Positions 9,291 to 16,572 of a stretch of DNA of 64,000 bases are shown here, in pieces. The translations under genes and the position numbers were made by a program. The DNA comes from Citromicrobium sp. GTDB taxonomy: Bacteria > Pseudomonadota > Alphaproteobacteria > Sphingomonadales > Sphingomonadaceae. Numbering within the stretch: position 1 is the stretch's first letter; every line of letters begins with the position of its first letter. Below the pieces are notes generated by a model. It was not told the DNA's origin. It did no database searches and worked only from the letters and a program-made list of their open reading frames with translations. The stretch lies in the NCBI GenBank assembly GCA_002729695.1, contig PBYQ01000036.1, positions 112,276 to 176,275 on the forward strand, read 5' to 3'.

Positions 9291-10157
9291 ATGGTCACTT
9301 CCGAACTTGCCAGCCAATTCGGCAGCATCGAGAATGTGGTCGCGCTCAGCGTCGACCAATATACTTCCGGTTCGCTCATCCTGATGGTGAGCTACGGAGC
9401 CCACTTCGCGTTCATCCTGTTCTTCCTGGCGATGGCCTGGCAGCTGGCGCCGCGTTATCGGATCGTCCCGATCCTTTCTGCCGTGGTCATGGCCTCTGCC
9501 GGTCTCAGCCTGCTGCGCGAATTCATGATCTGGGAACAGAGCTACGAACTTGTCGGCGGGGTCTACCGGCCGCTGGCCGACAATACGAGCTTCACCAACG
9601 CCTTCCGGTACGGGAACTGGACGATCACGGTCCCCATCCTGCTTACCCAGTTGGCGATCGCATTCGGGCTGCCGCGGCCCGAACTGCACAAGCGCGCCGT
9701 GCGCATGATCATCCCGGCGCTGCTGATGATCTGGACCGGCCTCTACGGCCAGTTCGGCGAAACCGGCGACTTCCTGCGCCTGAATATCTGGGGCGTGATT
9801 TCGACGGTTTTCTTCGTCTGGCTGATCATCGAGGTGCGCGGCGTGATCGGTCGCGGCGTCGCTACCAGCCCGCCCGAACTGAAAGGCTGGCCGAAGAACA
9901 TCTGGTGGTACTTCCTGGCGACCTGGGGACTGTACCCGATTGCCTATGCGCTGCCCCAGCTGGGCTTCGATGGCGACATCGTGGTTGTCCGCCAGCTGCT
10001 GTTCTCGATCGCGGACATCAGTTCGAAGCTGCTCTACGGCCTGATCCTGAGCCGTTACGTCCTGCGAAGGAGCGCGCTGGAAGGCTACGTGCCCGCTGCA
10101 GAGGCGCTCGAAACCTCGCCGCTGGGGGCCGTGGTCGCTTCCAAGCGGGGGGACTGA
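9291..10157 (+). CDS. Microbial rhodopsin with NTQ motif, probable light-driven chloride pump
   Basis: A 288-residue seven-helix retinal protein of the type-1 rhodopsin family. Helix C reads FRYGNWTITVPILLTQ. By alignment of the R-Y-x-x-W frame to bacteriorhodopsin, Asp85, Thr89 and Asp96 are Asn109, Thr113 and Gln120. This NTQ motif is the one of bacterial chloride pumps (Nonlabens ClR, Fulvimarina ClR); the sodium pump motif would be NDQ. Helix G holds ADISSK, with Lys246 as the retinal Schiff-base lysine and Asp242 as its counterion partner. The residue matching the spectral-tuning site of proteorhodopsin is Leu117, which suggests green absorption. A GAAAGG ribosome site precedes ATG 9291. 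The retinal enzyme gene follows after 4 nt. Confidence 0.93.
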   Translation: MVTSELASQFGSIENVVALSVDQYTSGSLILMVSYGAHFAFILFFLAMAWQLAPRYRIVPILSAVVMASAGLSLLREFMIWEQSYELVGGVYRPLADNTSFTNAFRYGNWTITVPILLTQLAIAFGLPRPELHKRAVRMIIPALLMIWTGLYGQFGETGDFLRLNIWGVISTVFFVWLIIEVRGVIGRGVATSPPELKGWPKNIWWYFLATWGLYPIAYALPQLGFDGDIVVVRQLLFSIADISSKLLYGLILSRYVLRRSALEGYVPAAEALETSPLGAVVASKRGD

Positions 10158-10161
10158 CCGC

Positions 10162-10974
10162 TTGGCGCAGACAGCCGCCATTCCAACCAAGGGGCTCCGG
10201 CATGATGCCGGGGCCCTCGTCACCGTTCTGCCGGTCGCCGCAGCGGTGGTGGGGGAGCTTGCCGGTGGCACCGCGTCGACACTCGTCTCGCTCGGCCTCT
10301 TCGCGGCGGGCGTGCTGCACGGGGCGGCCGAAGAGGACGAAGGCGGCATCTATCGCTACTCGGCTGCGCATGCCGCTGGTTACGTCGCCTTCGCCGCAGG
10401 CATTGCGGCGCTCTATCTTGCCGCCCCCGTCGCTGGCCTCGCGGCGTTCCTGATTCTTTCTGCGTGGCACTTCGCCGATGGCCGCTGCGATTTCTGCCCC
10501 GCGTCGCGTTACGCGATCGCAGGCGTGGCCATCGGAGGTAGCGCGCTGTTCATGCCGACGCAGACCGCGGCGGTGTTCGCTACGGTAACCGGGCAGCCGG
10601 TACCCGATATCCTCGTCCAGATACTCGCCTTCGCCGGAATGGCGGGAATGGCCTGCGCAGCCTACGCGATCGTCCGCAGGCAGAGCGGCGCTGGCTATGC
10701 AATAATCGCGGCGCTGGCCGCGATGCTGGCCGGCCCGGTGATGGCGGTGGCACTGATCTTCTTCGTCGCCCACGCCGCGCCGGTGCAACGCCGACAGATC
10801 GAGAGGCACGGGCTGAAGCAGGTGCTGAACGCAGCCCTACCGACCGGCATCCTCGCATTGCTGGGCACGCTCGCGCTGGTCGCCCTTGCCTGGTCGGGGA
10901 TGATCGCGATTCCGGTCGCGGTCGCAATCGCATTCGGCATGGCGACGCCGCACATGCTGACGGATGGGCTCTAG
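10162..10974 (+). CDS. blh: Brp/Blh-type beta-carotene 15,15'-dioxygenase, divergent
   Basis: A 270-residue multi-helix membrane protein expected to cleave beta-carotene to retinal for the rhodopsin encoded just upstream. Recognisable family positions are LHGAAEED (His53), SAWHFADG (His103), FFVAHAAPVQRR (His204) and ATPHM (His264). In characterised Blh the helix before the last contains an HxxxH pair of iron ligands; here the second position is Val208, so this member is divergent and its activity is not assured. TTG 10162 is the start, with a GGGGGGA purine run 8-14 bases upstream and only four bases after the rhodopsin stop, so translation is probably coupled. No other carotenoid gene is in the window. 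Confidence 0.82.
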   Translation: MAQTAAIPTKGLRHDAGALVTVLPVAAAVVGELAGGTASTLVSLGLFAAGVLHGAAEEDEGGIYRYSAAHAAGYVAFAAGIAALYLAAPVAGLAAFLILSAWHFADGRCDFCPASRYAIAGVAIGGSALFMPTQTAAVFATVTGQPVPDILVQILAFAGMAGMACAAYAIVRRQSGAGYAIIAALAAMLAGPVMAVALIFFVAHAAPVQRRQIERHGLKQVLNAALPTGILALLGTLALVALAWSGMIAIPVAVAIAFGMATPHMLTDGL

Positions 10975-11047
10975 GCGGGAATCGTGCCGCCACATGGCAC
11001 AATGGCCTTGGCCCGGCGCGCGTAGCCGCTGTCCTACACGCGCCTAT

Positions 11048-11085
11048 AGCGCTAGCGTTCGCACCGCTCTTTCACACCGTCGATC
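11048..11085 (-). repeat. Three-copy intergenic element, copy A
   Basis: Read on the minus strand this contains GTGTGAAAGAGCGG followed after seven bases by GCTAGC. Related copies lie at 22093-22130 (minus) and 37564-37598 (plus). It lies 70-108 bases beyond the ftsK stop codon, in the same direction as ftsK. Function unknown. Confidence 0.5.
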
Positions 11086-11155
11086 CCCTGCCGAAATCGC
11101 GCCTCGCAAGGGGCGAGGGTTTCTCCCCCAGGACAGTGTGTCAGGTGTGTCAGAG

Positions 11156-13522
11156 CTAAAGCGGGTTGCCGTCCTTGTCGCGGTAGACGTCGCGGCGGCC
11201 GACGTGGTTTGCGGGGCCGACCAGGCCTTCGCTCTCCATCCGCTCGATCCACTTGGCGGCGGTGTTGTAGCCCACGCCCATCTGGCGCTGGAGCCATGAA
11301 CCCGACGCCTTCTGGTTTTCGAACACCACCTGGCACGCCTGGCGATATTTGCGCTCTTCGGGATTGTCGCTCGCGGTGAATTCGTCCTCGAAAGCGAAGC
11401 CGCCGCCGAAGCCGTCCTGCGGTTCCTCGGTGACCGCGTCGACATAGGCGGGCGCACCCTGCTTGCGCCAGTGCTCGGCCACCTTCTCGACCTCCTCGTC
11501 GCTGACGAAGGGGCCGTGGACGCGGGTGAGGTTGCCGATATTGGGCTTGAACAGCATGTCGCCCTTGCCCAGCAGCGTTTCCGCGCCCTGTTCGCCCAGG
11601 ATTGTGCGGCTGTCGATCCGGCTGGTCACCTTGAAGCTGATCCGGGTGGGCAGGTTGGCCTTGATGACGCCGGTGATGACGTCCACCGAAGGCCGCTGAG
11701 TCGCCATGATCAGATGGATGCCCGCCGCGCGGCTCTTCTGCGTCAGGCGGCGGATCAGGATCTCGATGTCCTTGCCCACCACCGCCATCAGGTCCGCAAG
11801 CTCGTCGACGATAACCACGATCAGCGGCAGCTCTTCGTAATCGAGCTCTTTCTCCTCGACGATCTCCTCGCCCGTTTCGGGGTCGTAGCCGGTCTGGATG
11901 CGACGGCCGAGCGGTTCGCCCTTGGCCTTGGCGCTGCGCACGCGATCGTTGAACCCGGTGATGTTACGCGCGCCGACCTCGCTCATCTTGCGATAGCGCT
12001 GCTCCATCTCCTCGATCGTCCACTTCAAGGCGCGGATGGTCTTCTCCGGCTCGGTGACGACGGGCGAGAGGAGGTGCGGGATATCCTCGTAGCTCTTCAG
12101 TTCAAGCACCTTGGGGTCGACCATGATCAGGCGACACTCGGCGGGCGTGAAGCGGTAGAGGAGCGAGAGGATGATCGTGTTGAGGCCGACCGATTTACCG
12201 CTGCCCGTGGTCCCCGCGACCAGCAGGTGCGGCATCGCGGCAAGGTCTGCGATGACGGGTTCGCCCGCGATGTCCTTGCCCAGGATGATCGGCAGGTCGC
12301 CCGGCGCATCGACGAAGTCCGAACAGGCGGCCAGTTCCTTGAAGCCGACCATCTGGCGTTCGGCATTGGGCAGTTCGATCCCCATCACCGTCTTGCCCGG
12401 CACCGTGCTGACGCGCGCCGACACTGCGCTCATGTTGCGGGCGATGTCTTCCGACAGGCCGATCACGCGCGCGGCCTTGGTGCCCGGTGCAGGCTCCAGC
12501 TCGTACATCGTCACCACCGGGCCGGTACGGACCGCAGTGACTTCGCCCTTCACGTTGAAATCGTCGAGCACCGATTCGAGCAGCCGGGCATTGCGCTCCA
12601 GCGCCTGCCGGTCGAGCGGGACGATGCCCGCATCGCCGCGATCGGACAGCAGCTCGATCGAGGGCAGTTCGAAATCGGCGAACATGTCCTTCTGGCGGGT
12701 GATCGCGTGGCCATCCGCCTTGTGCGGCGCGACCTTGGGATCGACGATCTTCGGCGCGCGGCGTTCGGGCGCCGGTTCCGGGGTGGATGGCTGCGCAGTG
12801 TCGGTTTCGGGCGTTGCAGCAGGTTTGCGCCTGACGGTCTTCTGCTTCGGGGGGGTGGGCTCCGCAGCGTCGCGCGCCAGCCGCCTGGGCATGGAGGGCA
12901 GCGTCATGAGCGAACGCCAGTCGATCGCGAATACGCGCGCCACCAGCAGCGCGCCGCCGGCGAGCATCGCCAGTGCGACGGCCAGGATCAGCCAGCCGGC
13001 GGCACCCCCCAGCAGCCGCGTGGCGATCGCCTCGAGCGCGGTCGCGCCGAGCAGACCCACCAGCCCTCCGGGGCCAGCGGGCAGGGAAAGTTGCTGCTCG
13101 GTCAGCGCCAGCGCGACGACGCTGGCCAGCAGGACCATGGCGAGCAGCAGCAGCCCCGCAGGGCGCCACCACCGGGTCTTGGCCTCGCCCGCGTGATCCT
13201 CGTTCGCGGCGCGCCACAACCCGCGCGCTCCGGAATAGAGCAGCGGCAGCACCAGCACCGACGTCCAGCCGAACAGGAACAGCGCGCGCTCTGCCGCCCA
13301 TGCGCCGGGGCGACCCATCCAGTTGCCGATCGGCCCGTCGGGCGCGGCGGCGGTAGAGGGGCTGGGGTCGGTCTGCGTATAGCTCACCAGCGCCAGCGCA
13401 AGGAACAGCATCGCCGCGAACAGCATGAGCGCGCCGACCATCTGCAGCGCGCGCCGCAGCGACTGCTGGAATGCCTTGCGGACGTCGACCGGTTCGGTGG
13501 TTACAAGCGCTCTGCTCGCCAC
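11156..13522 (-). CDS. ftsK: DNA translocase FtsK
   Basis: A 788-residue septal DNA translocase that moves chromosome ends apart at division. It has four to five N-terminal membrane helices (residues 20-200), a proline-rich linker (about 230-260) and an ATPase motor with Walker A AGTTGSGKS and Walker B-type VIVDELADLM. A C-terminal winged-helix gamma domain (QRQMGVGYNTAAKWIERM) reads KOPS/FRS-type polarity sites. GTG 13522 is chosen because AGGGAG lies about eight bases upstream; a longer in-frame extension has no ribosome site. The linker is short, as in other sphingomonads. The gene stands alone, followed by element A. Confidence 0.95.
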   Translation of the reverse strand: MASRALVTTEPVDVRKAFQQSLRRALQMVGALMLFAAMLFLALALVSYTQTDPSPSTAAAPDGPIGNWMGRPGAWAAERALFLFGWTSVLVLPLLYSGARGLWRAANEDHAGEAKTRWWRPAGLLLLAMVLLASVVALALTEQQLSLPAGPGGLVGLLGATALEAIATRLLGGAAGWLILAVALAMLAGGALLVARVFAIDWRSLMTLPSMPRRLARDAAEPTPPKQKTVRRKPAATPETDTAQPSTPEPAPERRAPKIVDPKVAPHKADGHAITRQKDMFADFELPSIELLSDRGDAGIVPLDRQALERNARLLESVLDDFNVKGEVTAVRTGPVVTMYELEPAPGTKAARVIGLSEDIARNMSAVSARVSTVPGKTVMGIELPNAERQMVGFKELAACSDFVDAPGDLPIILGKDIAGEPVIADLAAMPHLLVAGTTGSGKSVGLNTIILSLLYRFTPAECRLIMVDPKVLELKSYEDIPHLLSPVVTEPEKTIRALKWTIEEMEQRYRKMSEVGARNITGFNDRVRSAKAKGEPLGRRIQTGYDPETGEEIVEEKELDYEELPLIVVIVDELADLMAVVGKDIEILIRRLTQKSRAAGIHLIMATQRPSVDVITGVIKANLPTRISFKVTSRIDSRTILGEQGAETLLGKGDMLFKPNIGNLTRVHGPFVSDEEVEKVAEHWRKQGAPAYVDAVTEEPQDGFGGGFAFEDEFTASDNPEERKYRQACQVVFENQKASGSWLQRQMGVGYNTAAKWIERMESEGLVGPANHVGRRDVYRDKDGNPL

Positions 13523-13628
13523 GGGTGTTCTCCCTGGGGGGTGGGGTGCGGAACGCACCATGAATCCGCAGGGACTCCCGCGTCAAGGGGTTTGGCCTCG
13601 CGGGAGGCTACCTGAGCCATTGGAAAAG

Positions 13629-14159
13629 TCAGGAAAGCCCGTCGATTGCAGCCCATCTGCGCACGCCGAGCTCGCGCGCACGCTCCACCGTCATCCCCCC
13701 GAGCGCGATGACCGGGATGGTGCTGCGCGCCGCAAGATCGTGAAACATCGCTGCCCCCAGCGCTGTGCCATCGGGATGCGACCGGGTCGGAAAGACCGGG
13801 GAGAGGAACAACGCGTCGGCTCCGTTGCGGTCCGCGAGATGAATTTCGCGCGCATCATGCGCCGTGGCGAGCCGCAACAAGCAGGGTCGCTTGCCGAGCT
13901 CTTCCGGTGGTCCGTAAATACCGTCGGCACCCCATTCGATACCCGTGTCGGCGTCGCCCGAAAGGACCATGAGGTGATTTTTGCTGCGCACAATGCTGCG
14001 CAGCATTTCCCATCTCTCTCGCCGTTTCGCAGGCTGCAAATGATAGTGCCGGAAGACGAAGCCCGAGCCTTCGGGCAATGTGGCGAGCGCTTCCTCCAGC
14101 GCTGCGTCGTTGCGGGCACCGGACAGCAGCCACAGGTCGGGAAGGGGATGGATCGGCAT
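13629..14159 (-). CDS. Thiamine phosphate synthase/TenI-family protein
   Basis: A 176-residue TIM-barrel protein of the ThiE/TenI family, somewhat short (ThiE is usually about 210). Recognisable parts are DALFLSPVFPTRSHPDG and PVIALGGMTVERARELG, the phosphate-binding strand-loop regions. The ThiE pyrophosphate site residues are not clearly all present, so a TenI-like or orphan role is possible. ATG 14159 gives MPIHPLPDLWLL, where the first barrel strand begins. It is divergent from the yggS-like gene, with only 25 bp between the starts. Confidence 0.75.
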   Translation of the reverse strand: MPIHPLPDLWLLSGARNDAALEEALATLPEGSGFVFRHYHLQPAKRRERWEMLRSIVRSKNHLMVLSGDADTGIEWGADGIYGPPEELGKRPCLLRLATAHDAREIHLADRNGADALFLSPVFPTRSHPDGTALGAAMFHDLAARSTIPVIALGGMTVERARELGVRRWAAIDGLS

Positions 14160-14184
14160 CGTCCAGTCGCTATAGCGGCGCGCG

Positions 14185-14855
14185 ATGGATAGTGCAGCAG
14201 CCCTGAGCGAAGTCGAAGAGCGGATCGCCCGCGTGTGCAAGATCGCCAAGCGCGACGCTGACGACGTAAACCTGATCGCGGTGAGCAAGACGCACCCCGC
14301 CGAGGCGATCGAGCCCGTGCTCGAAGCCGGTCAGCGCCTCTTCGGCGAAAACCGCGTGCAGGAAGCGCAGGAGAAGTGGCCCGATCTGCGGGCGCGGTAC
14401 CCCGATGTCGAGCTGCACCTGATCGGCCAATTGCAATCGAACAAGGCGGAGGATGCCGCCGCACTGTTCGACGTGATCCACTCGCTCGACCGGCCGAGCC
14501 TGCTCAAGGCGCTCGCCAAAGCATACGACAAGTTGGGCAAGCGCGTGCCGTGCTTCATCCAGGTCGATGTCGGCGAGGAAGACAGAAGGGCGGCTGCGCG
14601 ATTCCCGACCTGCCCGCGCTGGTCGAACAGGCGCGCGAGGCGGAGATCCCCCTGCGCGGCCTGATGTGCATCCCCCCCGCCGACAAGGAACCCGCACCGT
14701 TCTTCGCGCTGCTGGGCGAACTCGCCCGGCGGCACGAGCCCGAGCCCGGCGTCTGGGGCCTGAGCATGGGAATGAGCGGCGATTACGAGACTGCGATCAT
14801 GCTGGGTGCGACGCATATCCGCGTGGGATCGGCTCTGTTCGGCGCGCGGGGGTGA
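14185..14855 (+). pseudogene. yggS: YggS-family PLP homeostasis protein with a one-base frameshift
   Basis: The N-terminal part (MDSAAALSEVEERIARV... with AVSKTHP, the PLP lysine, and FGENRVQEAQEKW) is in one frame to about 14583 (VDVGEED). Homologous sequence then resumes one base out of frame as KGGCAIPDLPALVEQAREA through GLSMGMSGDYETAI and RVGSALFGARG to TGA 14853-14855. The expected junction is DQKGG; one base of the glutamine codon is missing at 14583/14584. Restored, the protein is 223 residues, normal for YggS, which binds PLP and tunes its supply. It may be a genuine mutation or a sequence error; the lost half carries the phosphate-binding residues. Confidence 0.85.
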
Positions 14856-15018
14856 TGGGGTAGGGGCGGCTTGGGGGCCGTTATCGGTCAGTCCCCCTTG
14901 GGACTTGAACCGTAGATAAGCCAACCTGCCGCGTACGCCCCTAGAGCTAACAGTCCTGTCCAGGACATGGATCGAAGCGATGACACACGCCGACCGTCCG
15001 TCGCATGGTCGCGATCGG

Positions 15019-15138
15019 TCAAACGGGACCGCTTATCATCGGCCAGATCAGCACGGCCGATACGATGAGGAAACCGAGCAGGCCCGAGGCGAAGGCGTCA
15101 CGGTGCGCGCTCCACAGCGAACGCTTATCCTTCTTCAT
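15019..15138 (-). CDS. Tiny single-helix membrane protein at the end of the efflux operon
   Basis: A 39-residue product starting MKKDKRSLWSAHRDAF, then one hydrophobic helix (GLLGFLIVSAVLIWPMI), ending SGPV. Its ATG lies inside the last codons of the outer-membrane factor gene (14-base overlap in another frame), which implies coupled translation. The positive N-terminus predicts an inner-membrane protein with the N-terminus inside. It could be a small regulatory subunit of the RND pump, as AcrZ is for AcrB, but there is no clear sequence similarity. That it is a gene rests on the overlap, composition and helix. Confidence 0.5.
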   Translation of the reverse strand: MKKDKRSLWSAHRDAFASGLLGFLIVSAVLIWPMISGPV

Positions 15139-16561
15139 TGGCCACCTCCGCATCGACCGACCAGCCACCTCCCAGCGCGCGGAACACCTCGATCTGCTGC
15201 CGCGAGACCTTGGCATCCTGATCGGCCAATGTCGCGCGGGCTTCGGCCAGCGTGCGTTCGGCATCGAGCGTGTCGAGCGAGTTGATCAGCCCCTCGCGGT
15301 TCTGCGCCCGCACGATCCGCGCCGCGCGCTCGGCAGACGCGACCGCAGCGACCAGAATGCGCCGCCGCTCGATTGAACGGGCGTAGTTCGACAGCGCGCT
15401 CTCCGCCTCCTGAAGCGCGACAAGAACCGTGCCGTCGAACGCGGCGAGCGATTCTGCGGCATCCGCCTCCGCCGCGTCGATCCGGGCATAGACCGGTTCG
15501 CGATTGGGGAAGGCCCAGTCGATCAGCGGGCCGAGCAGGAAGCCCAGCGGTCCGCCGGTGAACAGATCGCCCACGTTCGACGCGTTCGAGCCGATCGATC
15601 CGCCGAGCGTGATGCGCGGGTAGAGGTCTGCGCGTGCGATCCCGATCCGCGCTCCGTCGGCCAAGGCGCGCTGTTCGGCGGCGCGAACGTCGGGGCGGCG
15701 CGACAGCAGTTCGCTCCCGTCGCCGACCGGCAGCGGAGCCTCGATCTCGAGCGGGACATCGCGTTCGCCGATATTGGCGGGCAGGGCGGCAGGCGCTCGG
15801 CCCGTCAGCGTGGCGAGTGCGAACAGCGCGGCGCGGCGCTGCGCCTCGATCGCGGGAATGGTCGCCGCGCGCTGCTCCAGCAGGCTCTCTATCCGGGCCA
15901 CCGCCAGCCCATCGGTATAGCCCGCGTCATGGCGGAGCTTGGTCAGTCGCAGACTGTCTTGCAGGATCTCGACGATAGACCGCGCGACGCGCAGCCGCGC
16001 GGCGGCGCTGGCGGCGTCGGCATAGGCGCGCGTGGTGTCGGCGACGACCATCACCCTGACCGCTTCGGCGTCGGCGCGGGCGGCGGCGACATCGCCGCGC
16101 GCCGCAGCGATGCCGCTGCTCACCCGCCCGAACAGATCCACCTCGTAGGCCACATCCGCGCCGACGGAGAACTGGCCGCCGTCGCGGTCCTGTCCGGGCA
16201 GGGTCTGCGCTTCGGGCGTCCGCCCGTAGCCGCCCGAGGCATTGAGCCCCACCTGCGGCAGCCGATCCGATCGCGCGCCACGCAGCGCAGCACGCGCCCG
16301 ATCGATCCGCGCGACCGACTGTCGGATGTCGGTGTTGGCGGCGAGCGCATCTGTGACCAGCCCATCGAGGATGGGATCGTCGTACAGGCGCCACCAGTCC
16401 GCGGGCAGGGGGGCGGGGCTGACGACGTCGGCCTCGGCGGAGAGGAAGGGGCCGGATTCCACATCGCGGATGGGGGTCGAGGCGACATGGTCCGGCCCCG
16501 CCGCGCAGGCCGAAAGCACCAGCGCGGAAACGGCGGGGAAGAGGATAGTGCGAAGGGTCAT
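15125..16561 (-). CDS. Outer-membrane efflux lipoprotein, OprM/NodT family
   Basis: A 478-residue outer-membrane channel of a tripartite RND pump. The signal peptide ends in LSAC (lipobox, residues 16-19), so it is lipid-anchored. The two-fold OEP repeat is evident: paired long helices with WWRLYDDPILDGLV and DIRQSVARIDRARAAL in the first half, and NIGERDVP, SRRPDVRAAEQRALA and DLYPRITLGGSIG in the second. Last main gene of the operon, 11 bases after the RND pump gene. Substrates unknown. Confidence 0.93.
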   Translation of the reverse strand: MTLRTILFPAVSALVLSACAAGPDHVASTPIRDVESGPFLSAEADVVSPAPLPADWWRLYDDPILDGLVTDALAANTDIRQSVARIDRARAALRGARSDRLPQVGLNASGGYGRTPEAQTLPGQDRDGGQFSVGADVAYEVDLFGRVSSGIAAARGDVAAARADAEAVRVMVVADTTRAYADAASAAARLRVARSIVEILQDSLRLTKLRHDAGYTDGLAVARIESLLEQRAATIPAIEAQRRAALFALATLTGRAPAALPANIGERDVPLEIEAPLPVGDGSELLSRRPDVRAAEQRALADGARIGIARADLYPRITLGGSIGSNASNVGDLFTGGPLGFLLGPLIDWAFPNREPVYARIDAAEADAAESLAAFDGTVLVALQEAESALSNYARSIERRRILVAAVASAERAARIVRAQNREGLINSLDTLDAERTLAEARATLADQDAKVSRQQIEVFRALGGGWSVDAEVANEEG

Positions 16562-16572
16562 GAGCGATGCTC

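Noticed and set aside
14885..14925. Sequence like a tRNA T-arm on the minus strand (GGTTCAAGTCC)
   Set aside because: The stem does not pair over five bases and no acceptor, D- or anticodon arm fits around it.
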